A stretch of DNA of 64,000 nt, taken from positions 432,414 to 496,413 of the forward strand of contig JABFGI010000001.1 in the NCBI GenBank assembly GCA_013112535.1, given 5' to 3'. The stretch comes from Pseudomonadota bacterium (lineage in GTDB: Bacteria; Pseudomonadota; Gammaproteobacteria; Eutrophobiales; Eutrophobiaceae). Under the pieces are notes generated by a model. It was not told the DNA's origin and searched no databases. It worked only from the letters and a program-made list of their open reading frames with translations. Of this stretch, positions 32,854-42,340 are shown piece after piece; the stretch's first letter is position 1, and each line of letters starts with the position of its first letter. A program made the position numbers and the translations under genes.

Positions 32854-35673
32854 ATGTTTTCAAAAATAAATCATAAACACAGGTTTTCTCGTCAAATATT
32901 TCTTCAATATTTTATTTCGGCAATCGTCCCTGTTCTGGTTTTAAGTTTTCTTTCCTATTTATCTATTTCTGAATTATTAAATAAAAACGCGAGTCGACAA
33001 ATCTATGCTGAAAGTCGTGCGATTGGCCTCACATTATTTGATCGTTTTTTAAATTTGGAAAACAACCTGCAATTTGCCAGTAACTATATAGAAAAGAAGG
33101 AGGAGTTAACTCAGTATCTTTGGCTAAATAAAATGTTTCATAATATTTATATCGTTGAGAAAGGTGTTGTTGTTGACCTCATCTATGGGACTGACCCTGT
33201 TGATTTTAGTTTTTCTGCAGAACAGAAAACACATATGGAAAACCGGCGTCTTATCGACTTTAGTGTGGTAGATAACCAGTTTCAATCTTATTTGGTTCAA
33301 CCTGTCAGCGTTAAAGATGAAAAGTATTTAATCGCTGAAATAAATGATGATTATTTATGGGAGATGTCTGTTAAAGGTAACGATTCATTTTGCGTCTTAA
33401 TCAATAAAAAATATTTGGTTTTTTGTTCTGAAAATAGAGAAGTATTTGAAAAGAATATTTTTGATAACAAAGGTCAGTTACGAAATGCTGAAATATTTGA
33501 TGAATCCGAATCTCAAAATATTAGTTTAAACGATAGAGAATATGTGGTTAACGTCTGGGATCTTTTTTTACAGCCTCAATTCGGTGTTGATAGTTTCTTG
33601 ATTGTTTATTTTATTGAAAAAAACGAAGCTTTCTTTGATTACGATTATTATAAAAGTGTTTTCCCTCAAACGATATTGATTACATTATTGTTTGTTTATT
33701 TGCTAAGTAGTGTGCAGATGAGGCGTTCATTAGTGCCGCTATCAAAATTAACGCAAGGAGTAAAAAAGATAAGCAAAGGGAAATTTGGAGAAAAAGTTAA
33801 TATCGAAAGTCATAATGAGTTTGAAGTTCTGGGAAATGCATTTAATGAAATGTCGAACCGGATTAACAAGCAGTTTATCAAGATAGATACACTTTCGAAG
33901 ATAGACCGGCTGATATTATCAACTTCCGATCTGGAATATATCGTACAGGTTTTAATTGAAAATATTCCCGCTCTTATAAATAGTAAAAAAGCTTCGATCT
34001 TGATTTTTGATGCAGATTCAAAATATTGTGCAACTAATTATTATTTTAATTATCAGCCTTCTCCGGATATTCATAAAACTAATATTATTCTGAGTAAAAT
34101 TGAATATGATGAAATCGATAATGCAGACAGTGTTTTAAAAAGGAAGAATGACAGTAGCGAACCGTATCTTGATACTGTAAAAAGTGATGAAACATCTTCT
34201 CTTATAATCTGCCCGATTAAAAACACGGAACTCTTGCTCGGGGCTATTATTGTTGCAGTAGATTCAGATCATTATGATGATTCTTATACTGAAGATTTAT
34301 CAGAGTTGTCTGATCGCGCCGCTGTTGCTATTTCTAACGCCCAATGGGAAAAGAAACTGTTCCAACAGGCGCATTACGATGCTTTAACTGAATTACCTAA
34401 TCGTTATTTATTTAAAGACAGGCTTGAACAGGCCATAGAGCGTGCGAAGCGCAACAGTTTAAATGTTGCTGTGCTTTTTATTGATCTTGATCGTTTTAAA
34501 AGTGTTAATGATTCACTTGGGCATGCAGTCGGTGATAAATTACTGGCAGAAGTTTCGACTGTATTATTAAAATGTGTGCGCACCTATGACTCGGTTGCAC
34601 GTTTCGGTGGTGATGAATACACTATTATTCTCTCTGATATTCAGCCTGATATAGTCGAAGTAAAAACGAAGCAGTTAGCAGATCGAATACTTGAAATGAT
34701 GTCTGAACCTATCATTATCGATGAACGCGAATTTTATGTGACGCCGAGTATCGGTATATCAATCTATCCAAGAGATGCCACTAATTTTGATGATTTACTT
34801 AAAAATGCAGATACAGCAATGTATAAAGCAAAAAGTCTGGCTTCAGGTAATTACCAGTTTTACCAGACTATGCAAAACAAGGAAACACTGGCAAGAATGG
34901 AACTGGAAAATGATCTACGACATGCTGCTGAAAAAGATCAATTGGAATTATATTTTCAACCGAAAATAAATCTTCATGACGATAATATATATGCTGTAGA
35001 AGCACTGATCAGGTGGAAACATCCTGAGAAAGGAATGATACCTCCTGATATTTTCATTCCATTGGCAGAAGAGACGGGCTTAATAACAAGTATAGGTTAC
35101 TGGGTCATGCAACAAGCCTGCTCAATAAACAAAAAATGGCAAGCAAAAGGTGTCGATTTAAATACTGCGGTTAATATTTCAGCGGATCAATTTAGACACG
35201 CAGGATTATATGATAAAACAATGAAGATTCTTCGTGAAACGGATGTTAGTGCTAAAAACATTGAATTCGAAATTACTGAGTCCATAACAATTGAAAACTT
35301 TGGAAAAACGATTGAGTTATTAAATGATTTTAAACGAGCTGGCCTTGGACTTTGTATTGACGATTTTGGTACTGGTTACTCTTCGATGACGTATTTGCAA
35401 AAAATCCCCATCAACAAGTTAAAAATCGACAAGTCTTTTGTAGATAATATTGCGCATGACAAGGATGCTGCTTCAATAATTGGAGCAATTATTGCGTTAG
35501 CTCATAATCTTAAGCTGAATGTCGTAGCAGAAGGTGTTGAAACAAAAGCACAATACGAATATCTTTGTGAACTCAATTGTGATGAAGTGCAAGGCTATTA
35601 TTTAAGCAGACCTTTGCCTGAAGCAGAAATTTTGAACTTTATAATAAAACATAATAAAAAGTATGTTTTATAA
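32854..35673 (+). CDS. Membrane GGDEF-EAL protein with CACHE-like sensor, HAMP and GAF
   Basis: In this 939-residue protein, a transmembrane helix (about 15-38), a periplasmic sensor (40-265), a second helix (270-290) and HAMP (290-340, LVPLSKLTQGVKKISKGKFG) precede a GAF-like domain (350-490). The GGDEF domain (about 500-665) keeps FGGDEY and DSLGHAVGDKLL, and the EAL domain (about 680-935) keeps EALIRW, EITES, DDFGTGYSS and KIDKSFV. Both catalytic sets look intact, so it could make or degrade cyclic di-GMP according to the signal. It is downstream of the pseudopilin gene. Confidence 0.92.
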   Translation: MFSKINHKHRFSRQIFLQYFISAIVPVLVLSFLSYLSISELLNKNASRQIYAESRAIGLTLFDRFLNLENNLQFASNYIEKKEELTQYLWLNKMFHNIYIVEKGVVVDLIYGTDPVDFSFSAEQKTHMENRRLIDFSVVDNQFQSYLVQPVSVKDEKYLIAEINDDYLWEMSVKGNDSFCVLINKKYLVFCSENREVFEKNIFDNKGQLRNAEIFDESESQNISLNDREYVVNVWDLFLQPQFGVDSFLIVYFIEKNEAFFDYDYYKSVFPQTILITLLFVYLLSSVQMRRSLVPLSKLTQGVKKISKGKFGEKVNIESHNEFEVLGNAFNEMSNRINKQFIKIDTLSKIDRLILSTSDLEYIVQVLIENIPALINSKKASILIFDADSKYCATNYYFNYQPSPDIHKTNIILSKIEYDEIDNADSVLKRKNDSSEPYLDTVKSDETSSLIICPIKNTELLLGAIIVAVDSDHYDDSYTEDLSELSDRAAVAISNAQWEKKLFQQAHYDALTELPNRYLFKDRLEQAIERAKRNSLNVAVLFIDLDRFKSVNDSLGHAVGDKLLAEVSTVLLKCVRTYDSVARFGGDEYTIILSDIQPDIVEVKTKQLADRILEMMSEPIIIDEREFYVTPSIGISIYPRDATNFDDLLKNADTAMYKAKSLASGNYQFYQTMQNKETLARMELENDLRHAAEKDQLELYFQPKINLHDDNIYAVEALIRWKHPEKGMIPPDIFIPLAEETGLITSIGYWVMQQACSINKKWQAKGVDLNTAVNISADQFRHAGLYDKTMKILRETDVSAKNIEFEITESITIENFGKTIELLNDFKRAGLGLCIDDFGTGYSSMTYLQKIPINKLKIDKSFVDNIAHDKDAASIIGAIIALAHNLKLNVVAEGVETKAQYEYLCELNCDEVQGYYLSRPLPEAEILNFIIKHNKKYVL

Positions 35674-35712
35674 GTTATATTAAACCAGAACAAATACAGT
35701 AGAGAAATAAAC

Positions 35713-36636
35713 ATGAGTTATGTTGTTGCGGCGATGTATAAATTTGTCCGCCTTCCCGATTACGAAACCATCCAGCCACAACTGTTGGAATTTTGCCGGT
35801 CGCAAAATATCAAGGGAACGCTGCTCCTGGCAGAAGAGGGGATTAATGGTACTGTCACGGGCTCAAGAGAATCGATCGATGCTTTATTAAACTATCTTAA
35901 ATCTGATAAACGTCTGGAAACGCTTGAACATAAAGAGTCCTTATCAGATGAATTACCGTTTCATCGTATGAAGGTGAAGTTAAAAAAAGAAATCGTGACC
36001 ATGGGGCAGCCGAATATCAAACCGATAGAAAGTGAAGATGTCAGGGTCGATCCAAAAGACTGGAATGCATTGATTAGTGATCCGGAAGTATTAGTAATAG
36101 ACACTCGAAATGAATACGAATATCAAATTGGTTCATTTAAGAATGCGATCTCGCCAGATACAATTAATTTTCGTGAATTTCCCGCTTATGTAAAACAGGA
36201 GCTTGATCCGGAAAAAAATAAAAAAGTGGCGATGTTTTGTACAGGTGGTATACGCTGTGAAAAAGCGAGTGCCTATATGTTGGAGCAGGGCTTTGAAGAA
36301 GTTTATCAATTAAATGGTGGTATTCTTAAATACCTTGAGGAAGTTACCGAAGATGAAAGTCTTTGGGAAGGCGAGTGTTTTGTTTTTGATTCCCGAGTTT
36401 CTGTTGATCATCAATTAGCCGAAGGTAGTTATAATCAATGTTTTGCCTGTCGACGTCCTGTGTCAGAAGAAGAAATGCAATCAGATCACTATATTGTTGG
36501 CGTCTCTTGTCCGCGCTGTGTTGAAGAAACGACTGAGCAACAACGGCAAAACTTCGCTGAACGACAAAAGCAGGTTGAACTGGCAGAACAACGACATGAA
36601 AAACACATAGGTGAAAAAGTACAAGTTAAAAATTAA
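35713..36636 (+). CDS. trhO: tRNA U34 hydroxylase TrhO (rhodanese-like)
   Basis: In this 307-residue protein an N-terminal acylphosphatase-like domain ([18 protein letters not shown]) precedes the rhodanese domain with the active-site loop [17 protein letters not shown] (Cys near 179), followed by a Cys-rich tail ([17 protein letters not shown]) typical of the family. It forms 5-hydroxyuridine at tRNA position 34. The two genes that convert this base further, cmoA and cmoB, lie just downstream. Confidence 0.93.
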   Translation: MSYVVAAMYKFVRLPDYETIQPQLLEFCRSQNIKGTLLLAEEGINGTVTGSRESIDALLNYLKSDKRLETLEHKESLSDELPFHRMKVKLKKEIVTMGQPNIKPIESEDVRVDPKDWNALISDPEVLVIDTRNEYEYQIGSFKNAISPDTINFREFPAYVKQELDPEKNKKVAMFCTGGIRCEKASAYMLEQGFEEVYQLNGGILKYLEEVTEDESLWEGECFVFDSRVSVDHQLAEGSYNQCFACRRPVSEEEMQSDHYIVGVSCPRCVEETTEQQRQNFAERQKQVELAEQRHEKHIGEKVQVKN

Positions 36637-36704
36637 TACACACTTTCGCCATGTACGCCTACGTGGAAACAACATGTTAACTTGGTAGTGGTTATAAAAT
36701 AATT

Positions 36705-37352
36705 ATGAAAGCATATCCTGTACTCTATTCTTTCCGGCGTTGTCCTTATGCCATGCGTGCACGTATGGCGATATCTAAAGCTAATATAAAATGTGAACTT
36801 CGTGAAGTAGTGTTGAAGGACAAACCTGAATCGATGTTGTTACTATCGGATAAAGGCACAGTGCCTGTATTGTTGACACCAGATAAAGAAATAATAGAAC
36901 AAAGTACGGAAGTAATGCATTGGGCATTAAACCAGAATGATCCGGATAACTGGCTTAATGAAGATGCATCACAAAGTCAGTATTTAATTGATTATAATGA
37001 TAATGAATTTAAACATTTTTTAGATCGCTATAAGTATCATGTTGGTTATCCTGAACACTCACAAGTATATTATCGTGAAAATGCTGAAAGCTTTTTAAAA
37101 TTAATAGAAAAACAGCTGTGTGAAAATAAGGGTGTAGCGTTATTAGGTAATCGCATTACATTTGCCGATATAGCCATATTTCCATTCATACGGCAGTTTT
37201 CAAAAGTAGATATTGATTGGTTTCAGGCAAGTCCTTATGAGTTACTTAAAAAATGGATCGCTAATCTTGAAAAAAGTGAACTATTTCAAAACTGCATGAA
37301 AAAATATGCGCAATGGCAGCCTGAACAAACACCGGTTTATTTTCCTGTATAA
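36705..37352 (+). CDS. Glutathione S-transferase family protein
   Basis: In this 215-residue protein the thioredoxin-fold N-terminal domain reads PVLYSFRRCPYAMRARMAIS with Cys13 in the Grx-like position, a TVPVLLT cis-Pro and EQSTEVMHWAL for glutathione contact. The helical C-terminal domain has GNRITFADIAIFPFIRQF. The Cys rather than Ser or Tyr suggests thiol transfer or reductase activity. It is placed between trhO and cmoA and separated from cmoA by only three bases, so it is in the same transcript. Confidence 0.88.
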   Translation: MKAYPVLYSFRRCPYAMRARMAISKANIKCELREVVLKDKPESMLLLSDKGTVPVLLTPDKEIIEQSTEVMHWALNQNDPDNWLNEDASQSQYLIDYNDNEFKHFLDRYKYHVGYPEHSQVYYRENAESFLKLIEKQLCENKGVALLGNRITFADIAIFPFIRQFSKVDIDWFQASPYELLKKWIANLEKSELFQNCMKKYAQWQPEQTPVYFPV

Positions 37353-37355
37353 AAA

Positions 37356-38066
37356 ATGAAAGACACGATATATAAAGAAACGAGTGAACCGATTAAACCT
37401 TTTGAGTTTAATCAACGTGTCGTTGATGTGTTTCCCGATATGATCGCACGTTCAGTACCCGGTTATCCTTTAACAATATCTATGATGAGCGTCATGGCAA
37501 ATGATTATATTCAGGAGGGAAGCCATGTTTATGATCTAGGCTGTTCGTTAGGCGCGGTGAGTCTTGCAATACAGCAAGGCCTGAAAGAAAAGCAATGTAA
37601 AATTATTGCGGCTGATAATTCTAAAGCGATGATTGATGATTGTGTTAAGAATATTTCATGTGAGCATATTGAATTTGTACAAGACGATATTCTAAATATT
37701 GAAATCAGAAATGCCTCTCTCGTAGTAATGAATTTTACATTGCAGTTTATTCCATTAGAGCAACGCAATGCTTTGCTGAAAAAGATTTGTCAAGGTTTAT
37801 TACCCGGTGGCGCATTGATTTTGTCTGAGAAAATAAAATTTGATAATAAAGCAGAAGATAAAACAATGAATCAGTTACATCATGCTATGAAAGAATTAAA
37901 CGGTTATGACAAGCTTGAGATCGCAAGTAAACGTGAAGCATTGGAAAATGTATTAGTCCCGGAAACAATTGATACTCATCTACAACGGTTGAACGACAGC
38001 GGTTTTGATAATGTCTTTATGTGGTTAAAGTGTTTTAGTTTTGCCTCACTTGTTGCGATTAAATAG
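37356..38066 (+). CDS. cmoA: Carboxy-SAM synthase CmoA
   Basis: This 236-residue class I methyltransferase-fold enzyme converts SAM and prephenate to carboxy-SAM. The family blocks are FEFNQRVVDVFPDMIARSVP and GYPLTISMM, motif I HVYDLGCSLGAVSLA, then AADNSKAMIDDC and VVMNFTLQFIP. The product is used by CmoB, encoded 83 bases downstream, to complete the cmo5U34 modification of tRNA. Confidence 0.95.
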   Translation: MKDTIYKETSEPIKPFEFNQRVVDVFPDMIARSVPGYPLTISMMSVMANDYIQEGSHVYDLGCSLGAVSLAIQQGLKEKQCKIIAADNSKAMIDDCVKNISCEHIEFVQDDILNIEIRNASLVVMNFTLQFIPLEQRNALLKKICQGLLPGGALILSEKIKFDNKAEDKTMNQLHHAMKELNGYDKLEIASKREALENVLVPETIDTHLQRLNDSGFDNVFMWLKCFSFASLVAIK

Positions 38067-38082
38067 AGATAAAGTCTCAGTG

Positions 38083-38106
38083 TTATTCCCGCCTATGCGG
38101 GAACGA
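38083..38106. repeat. ATTCCCGC palindrome between cmoA and cmoB
   Basis: GTTATTCCCGC and GCGGGAACGAT flank a short loop. It is a member of the intergenic GTCATTCCCGC-type repeats found also at 28557 and (variant) 13687. Confidence 0.6.
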
Positions 38107-38149
38107 TATCTTGACTGTACATCGGTAAATATAATTTAAGATCATAATA

Positions 38150-39121
38150 ATGGATTTCAAAAAATTATTAGCCACACTTAACAATAATAATATGACTTAC
38201 TGGTCAAGTTTACTTGGCGCACAGTTATTTGAATATTTCTCCAATATTAATCACGGCGACTATCCAAGATGGAAAGCCGCAGTCGATAATTTACCCGTTA
38301 TTCCTGAGATCACGTTCAATTTTAATTCAGACAGTGTTGTTATTGGTAAGGAATCGGAATGTAGTACAGAACAACATCAATTCATTAAAGAACAATTAGA
38401 AGAACTTATTCCCTGGCGTAAAGGGCCGTTTAATCTGTTTGGCATAGATATCGATACCGAATGGCGTTCCAATTGGAAGTGGGACAGATTAAAAGATCAG
38501 ATTAAACCTTTGGAAAATAGAATAGTTCTGGATATCGGTTGTGGTAATGGTTACTACGGCTGGCGTATGTTAGGCGAAAGAGCCAAATATGTTGTCGGTA
38601 TTGATCCCACCTTATTATTCTTTATGCAATTTCTGGCAGTGAAGAAATATCTACCCGATGCGAATATCGATATACTTCCTTTTGGAGTACAGACATTACC
38701 AGAAACGCCTTTAGACTTTGATACTGTTTTTTCCATGGGCATGATTTATCACCGTCGCGAACCGATGCAACATTTAAAACAGCTGATGAACTGTTTAAAA
38801 TCGGGTGGTGAGCTTGTTCTGGAGACCTTAGTTATAGATTCGGATAAAGCCAAAGTACTTATCCCTAAAGGCCGTTATGCCAAAATGAATAATGTCTGGG
38901 CAATTCCCAGTTGCCCATTATTAATCGAATGGGCTGAAGAGCTTGGTTTAAAAAACGCCAGAATTATTGATGTAACAAGAACGACAGTCGAAGAACAACG
39001 TAAAACAGATTGGATGAGATTTGAATCTTTAAGCGATTTTTTAGACAAACAAGATAACAATAAAACCATTGAAGGGCATCCGGCGCCGACGCGTGCTATT
39101 CTTGTAGCAGAGAAACCGTAA
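38150..39121 (+). CDS. cmoB: tRNA U34 carboxymethyltransferase CmoB
   Basis: In this 323-residue protein the conserved WRSNWKWDRLKDQIKPLENR, motif I LDIGCGNGYYGWRML, GIDPTLLFFMQF and FSMGMIYHRREPMQHL blocks identify CmoB, which moves the carboxymethyl group from carboxy-SAM onto 5-hydroxyuridine-34. Together with TrhO and CmoA the complete route from U34 to cmo5U34 is present in one 3.4 kb stretch. Confidence 0.95.
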   Translation: MDFKKLLATLNNNNMTYWSSLLGAQLFEYFSNINHGDYPRWKAAVDNLPVIPEITFNFNSDSVVIGKESECSTEQHQFIKEQLEELIPWRKGPFNLFGIDIDTEWRSNWKWDRLKDQIKPLENRIVLDIGCGNGYYGWRMLGERAKYVVGIDPTLLFFMQFLAVKKYLPDANIDILPFGVQTLPETPLDFDTVFSMGMIYHRREPMQHLKQLMNCLKSGGELVLETLVIDSDKAKVLIPKGRYAKMNNVWAIPSCPLLIEWAEELGLKNARIIDVTRTTVEEQRKTDWMRFESLSDFLDKQDNNKTIEGHPAPTRAILVAEKP

Positions 39122-39166
39122 TATTCTATACAGGCGCAGTAAATGGATGCCAAAACAGGATTAATT

Positions 39167-40279
39167 ATGAATAAACAATCGTCTTACTTTCTCTCACTGA
39201 TGCTCTTCAGTATTGCATTATCCGCTGAAACATTTACCTCTGAAAAACATAACTTCACAATAGAAACTGTGGTTGAAGGACTGGAACATCCCTGGTCGGT
39301 CGATTTTCTACCCGACGGACGCTTTCTTGTTACAGAAAAGCCCGGAAGATTAAGAATTGTATCGAATGGACAATTATCCGACCCGGTATCAGGATTACCA
39401 AAGATAAAAGAAAAAGGACAGGGCGGTTTACTCGATATTGCACTGGATCCGGATTATGCGAATAACCAAATAATCTATTTAAGCTATTCAGCAAAAGGCA
39501 AGGGCGGAGTCGGCACCGAAGTTGTTAAAGGCAAGTTAGTTGGTAATGAATTAAAAGATGCACAGGTTATTTTTAAACTCACACCAAAAACAAGTAAAGG
39601 ACAACATTTTGGTTCGCGTTTATTGTTCGCAAAAGATAGCAGTTTATTTATTACCTTAGGTGATCGCGGTGATAAAGATCGCGCACAGGATCTAAATGAC
39701 CATGCCGGATCATTAATCCATATTAATAAAGATGGTTCCATACCAGAAGATAATCCTTTCGTTAATAACCCCAATGCAAAACCGGAAATTTATACTTACG
39801 GTAATCGTAATATGCAGGGTATCGCCATGCATCCGGAAACAGGTGATATCTGGACTATAGAACACGGCCCACAAGGCGGAGATGAACTCAACTTGATGAA
39901 AGCGGGTGTAAATTATGGCTGGCCTGTTATTACCTATGGTGTGAATTATGTCATCGGTACAAAAATTGGCGAAGGCACAGAAAAAGAAGGTATGGCTCAA
40001 CCCATACACTATTGGGTACCATCAATCGCAACATCAAGCTTGCTGTTTTATACGGGCGATAAATTTCCAAACTGGAAAGGCAATGCCTTTGTCAGTTCAT
40101 TAAAGTTCGGTCAACTGGCAAGGCTTGAAATACAAGATAATAAAGTTATTAAAGAAGAGCGATTAATCAATGGTAAAGTAGGGCGAATAAGAGAAGTGCA
40201 GCAAGGACTGGATGGTTATATCTACATGATCACTGATGAGTCAAATGGACGCTTACTTAGAATTAAACCTTTAGAATAA
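39167..40279 (+). CDS. PQQ-dependent soluble sugar dehydrogenase (aldose type)
   Basis: ATG 39143 is in frame, but ATG 39167 has an AGGA site seven bases ahead and a signal peptide directly after it (SSYFLSLMLFSIALSAETF), giving 370 residues. The six-bladed propeller motifs GLEHPWSVDFLPDGRFLVTE, GQGGLLDIALDPDYA, HFGSRLLF, GDRGDKDRAQDLNDHAGSLI and EHGPQGGDELN carry the PQQ and calcium ligands. It oxidises aldoses in the periplasm. A near-identical piece of its 3' part reappears at 41029, inside a chimeric gene. Confidence 0.92.
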   Translation: MNKQSSYFLSLMLFSIALSAETFTSEKHNFTIETVVEGLEHPWSVDFLPDGRFLVTEKPGRLRIVSNGQLSDPVSGLPKIKEKGQGGLLDIALDPDYANNQIIYLSYSAKGKGGVGTEVVKGKLVGNELKDAQVIFKLTPKTSKGQHFGSRLLFAKDSSLFITLGDRGDKDRAQDLNDHAGSLIHINKDGSIPEDNPFVNNPNAKPEIYTYGNRNMQGIAMHPETGDIWTIEHGPQGGDELNLMKAGVNYGWPVITYGVNYVIGTKIGEGTEKEGMAQPIHYWVPSIATSSLLFYTGDKFPNWKGNAFVSSLKFGQLARLEIQDNKVIKEERLINGKVGRIREVQQGLDGYIYMITDESNGRLLRIKPLE

Positions 40280-40331
40280 AATAAAAACGAAATTATTATT
40301 TCAGTATAATTTATTATTATATAAATATAGA

Positions 40332-40892
40332 ATGCGATTTTATTTTTTAGTCATCATTTTTCTTTCTACTACGGCAAGAGCAGAACTCTTGCTCGATACA
40401 AAATATATTTATTATTCAGTGTCTTCATCATCGAAACATGGCTTATTAGATAAATTAAATACGGCTACACCTATTAAACAAGGTGGGGATAACTTTCATG
40501 GTCGCACTGATTCGAAAATAAGCTGGTATTTTTGGTGGAAATCAACAAGTAATAAATGTCAGATTAATAAGGTAAAGGTTAATCTGGAAATAATCTTCAC
40601 AATGCCAGAACTGGAAAATTCAACTAACGAAGTCCGTGAAGTATGGAAGCGTTGGTATCCAAAGTTGCTTCAGCATGAAAAAGGTCATGAACGTAATGCT
40701 TTAAATATTGCGAAAAAAATTGAAAAAGGAATTTCACAGCTTCCAGTATATTATAATTGTAAGATGCTTGAAAATGCTGCTAATAAGTTAGGTGATGACT
40801 TGTTAGATAAGCTTCATCAAATGGATAAAGACTATGATAGTCTAACTAATCACGGCGAAACTGAAGGCGCATGCTTATCTTCTCATCTTTAG
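40332..40892 (+). CDS. Secreted DUF922-family putative Zn-dependent protease
   Basis: In this 186-residue protein a signal peptide (RFYFLVIIFLSTTARA) precedes a domain with GRTDSKISWYFWWKS, NKVKVNLEIIFTMPEL and QHEKGHERNALNIAKKIEKG. The HEKGHE sequence provides an HExxH-like metal site. This arrangement matches DUF922, predicted to be a periplasmic metalloprotease. It is followed by the chimeric gene and transcribed with the sugar dehydrogenase strand. Confidence 0.8.
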   Translation: MRFYFLVIIFLSTTARAELLLDTKYIYYSVSSSSKHGLLDKLNTATPIKQGGDNFHGRTDSKISWYFWWKSTSNKCQINKVKVNLEIIFTMPELENSTNEVREVWKRWYPKLLQHEKGHERNALNIAKKIEKGISQLPVYYNCKMLENAANKLGDDLLDKLHQMDKDYDSLTNHGETEGACLSSHL

Positions 40893-40925
40893 TAAAAGAA
40901 ATTGTATTTAGAATAACTATAAAAT

Positions 40926-41240
40926 ATGTCACGAGTAAAAGTAGTTGTTGACGATTACGGTTTTTTTGGTATTGGAACTTTAAATAATACGGATAAAATT
41001 AATATCGGTACGTTTGACAAATTATCAAAATGGAAAGGCAATGCCTTTGTCAGTTCATTAAAGTTCGGGCAACTGGCAAGGCTTGAAATGCAAGGTAATA
41101 AAGTTATTAAAGAAGAGCGATTAATCAATGGTAAAGTAGGTCGAATAAGAGAAGTGCAGCAAGGATCGGATAGTTATACCTATGTGGTCACTGATGAATT
41201 AAATAGCCAGTTGTTAAGGCTTATTCCTGCGGAAATTTAA
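40926..41240 (+). pseudogene. Chimeric gene: SPOUT methyltransferase start fused to sugar dehydrogenase end
   Basis: The first 28 codons (MSRVKVVVDDYGFFGIGTLN) follow the start of the methyltransferase at 42341, and codons from about 36 (WKGNAFVSSLKFGQLARLEM) follow the dehydrogenase C-terminus at about 40074-40270. The second part is almost identical in DNA to its parent, the first more diverged. The frame is open for 104 codons across the junction. It lacks the catalytic parts of both parents, so it is presumably non-functional or a newly formed small protein. Confidence 0.85.
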
Positions 41241-41340
41241 AGCTTCAATAGGTAAATATTAATATTTTCAATAATATAGAAGAAATCTAGTAATACTAAT
41301 ATAATCATTTGTATTCATTGGCATGAATAATGTATTTCTG

Positions 41341-41362
41341 TTTAGCAATGGGTATTGCTAAA
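41341..41362 (+). promoter_or_regulatory. Palindrome abutting the diguanylate cyclase start
   Basis: TTTAGCAAT-GGGT-ATTGCTAAA forms a perfect 9-base-arm palindrome whose last A is the A of the ATG. It could be an operator or an RNA hairpin that limits ribosome access. Confidence 0.5.
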
Positions 41363-42276
41363 TGATTAATTCATACGATTTTTTACATCTTGTTCTCGAT
41401 TCTATTACCGGGCATATAACTGTAATCAATGAAGAAGCTGACATTGTTTACGTTAATAAAAGCTGGAATGAATTTGGATTAGATAATTCATGTCACATTG
41501 TTCCAAAATGGGATGGCGTGAATTACCTTGATGAATGTGATAAAGCTGCTGCCAAGGGTGATGATATAGGAGGTCAGGCTGCTGCTGGAATTCGCGAGGT
41601 GATGAATAATGAACAGCGATTATTTTATTTGGAATATCCTTGTCATAGCCCCGACGAACAACGGTGGTTTATGATGCGTGTTACACCCTTCTCTATGCAA
41701 GGGAATAAATATTATGTGATTATTCATCAAAATATAACAGAAAGAAAACTGGCTGAAGAAAAGGTAGAAGCTATATCACGCCTTGATGGCCTTACCGGAA
41801 TATCAAATCGCAGGTGTTTCGATGAATTTTTTCATCAAGAGTGGAATCGTTGTTCAAGACTAAAATCACCAGTATCGTTTGCCATAATAGATGTTGACTA
41901 TTTCAAAAAGATCAATGATACCTATGGACATCTTGCAGGAGATGATTGTCTTATAAAACTTGCGCAAGTTTTAGAAAAGTATACTAAAAGACCTGGTGAT
42001 ATGTGTGCTAGATATGGCGGTGATGAATTCGTGATTGTATTCGGTCAGACTTCATTGGATATATCTTCTGATTTAATTAATAATGTTTATAAAGAAATTT
42101 GTTTGCTGAATATTCCCAATGAGAAATCTCCAATATCTTCTACTGTAACAGTAAGTATTGGTTTAGCAGATATGACTCCTGGTAAAGTGAATAACGAAAA
42201 TAAACTCATAGATAAAACAGATAAGATGTTATATTCAGCAAAAGAAAATGGAAGAAACCAGGTATTCATGTCATAA
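41362..42276 (+). CDS. PAS-GGDEF diguanylate cyclase
   Basis: In this 304-residue soluble protein an N-terminal PAS domain (about 8-125, ITVINEEADIVYVNKSWNEF and a PAC end VIIHQNITERKLAEEK) precedes the GGDEF domain (about 135-300) with DVDYFKKINDTYGHLAGDDC and ARYGGDEFVIVF. It should synthesise cyclic di-GMP in response to a PAS-bound ligand. The I-site RxxD is not obvious. It is a single gene between the chimera and the methyltransferase. Confidence 0.9.
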   Translation: MINSYDFLHLVLDSITGHITVINEEADIVYVNKSWNEFGLDNSCHIVPKWDGVNYLDECDKAAAKGDDIGGQAAAGIREVMNNEQRLFYLEYPCHSPDEQRWFMMRVTPFSMQGNKYYVIIHQNITERKLAEEKVEAISRLDGLTGISNRRCFDEFFHQEWNRCSRLKSPVSFAIIDVDYFKKINDTYGHLAGDDCLIKLAQVLEKYTKRPGDMCARYGGDEFVIVFGQTSLDISSDLINNVYKEICLLNIPNEKSPISSTVTVSIGLADMTPGKVNNENKLIDKTDKMLYSAKENGRNQVFMS

Positions 42277-42340
42277 AGCTGCTTTAAAAGTGTAAAACGT
42301 TATTTCGTTTTTTTATATAGATTTCTAAAAAACAATAAAA

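Noticed and set aside
38214-38399. 61-residue plus-strand ORF inside cmoB
   Set aside because: Internal out-of-frame shadow.
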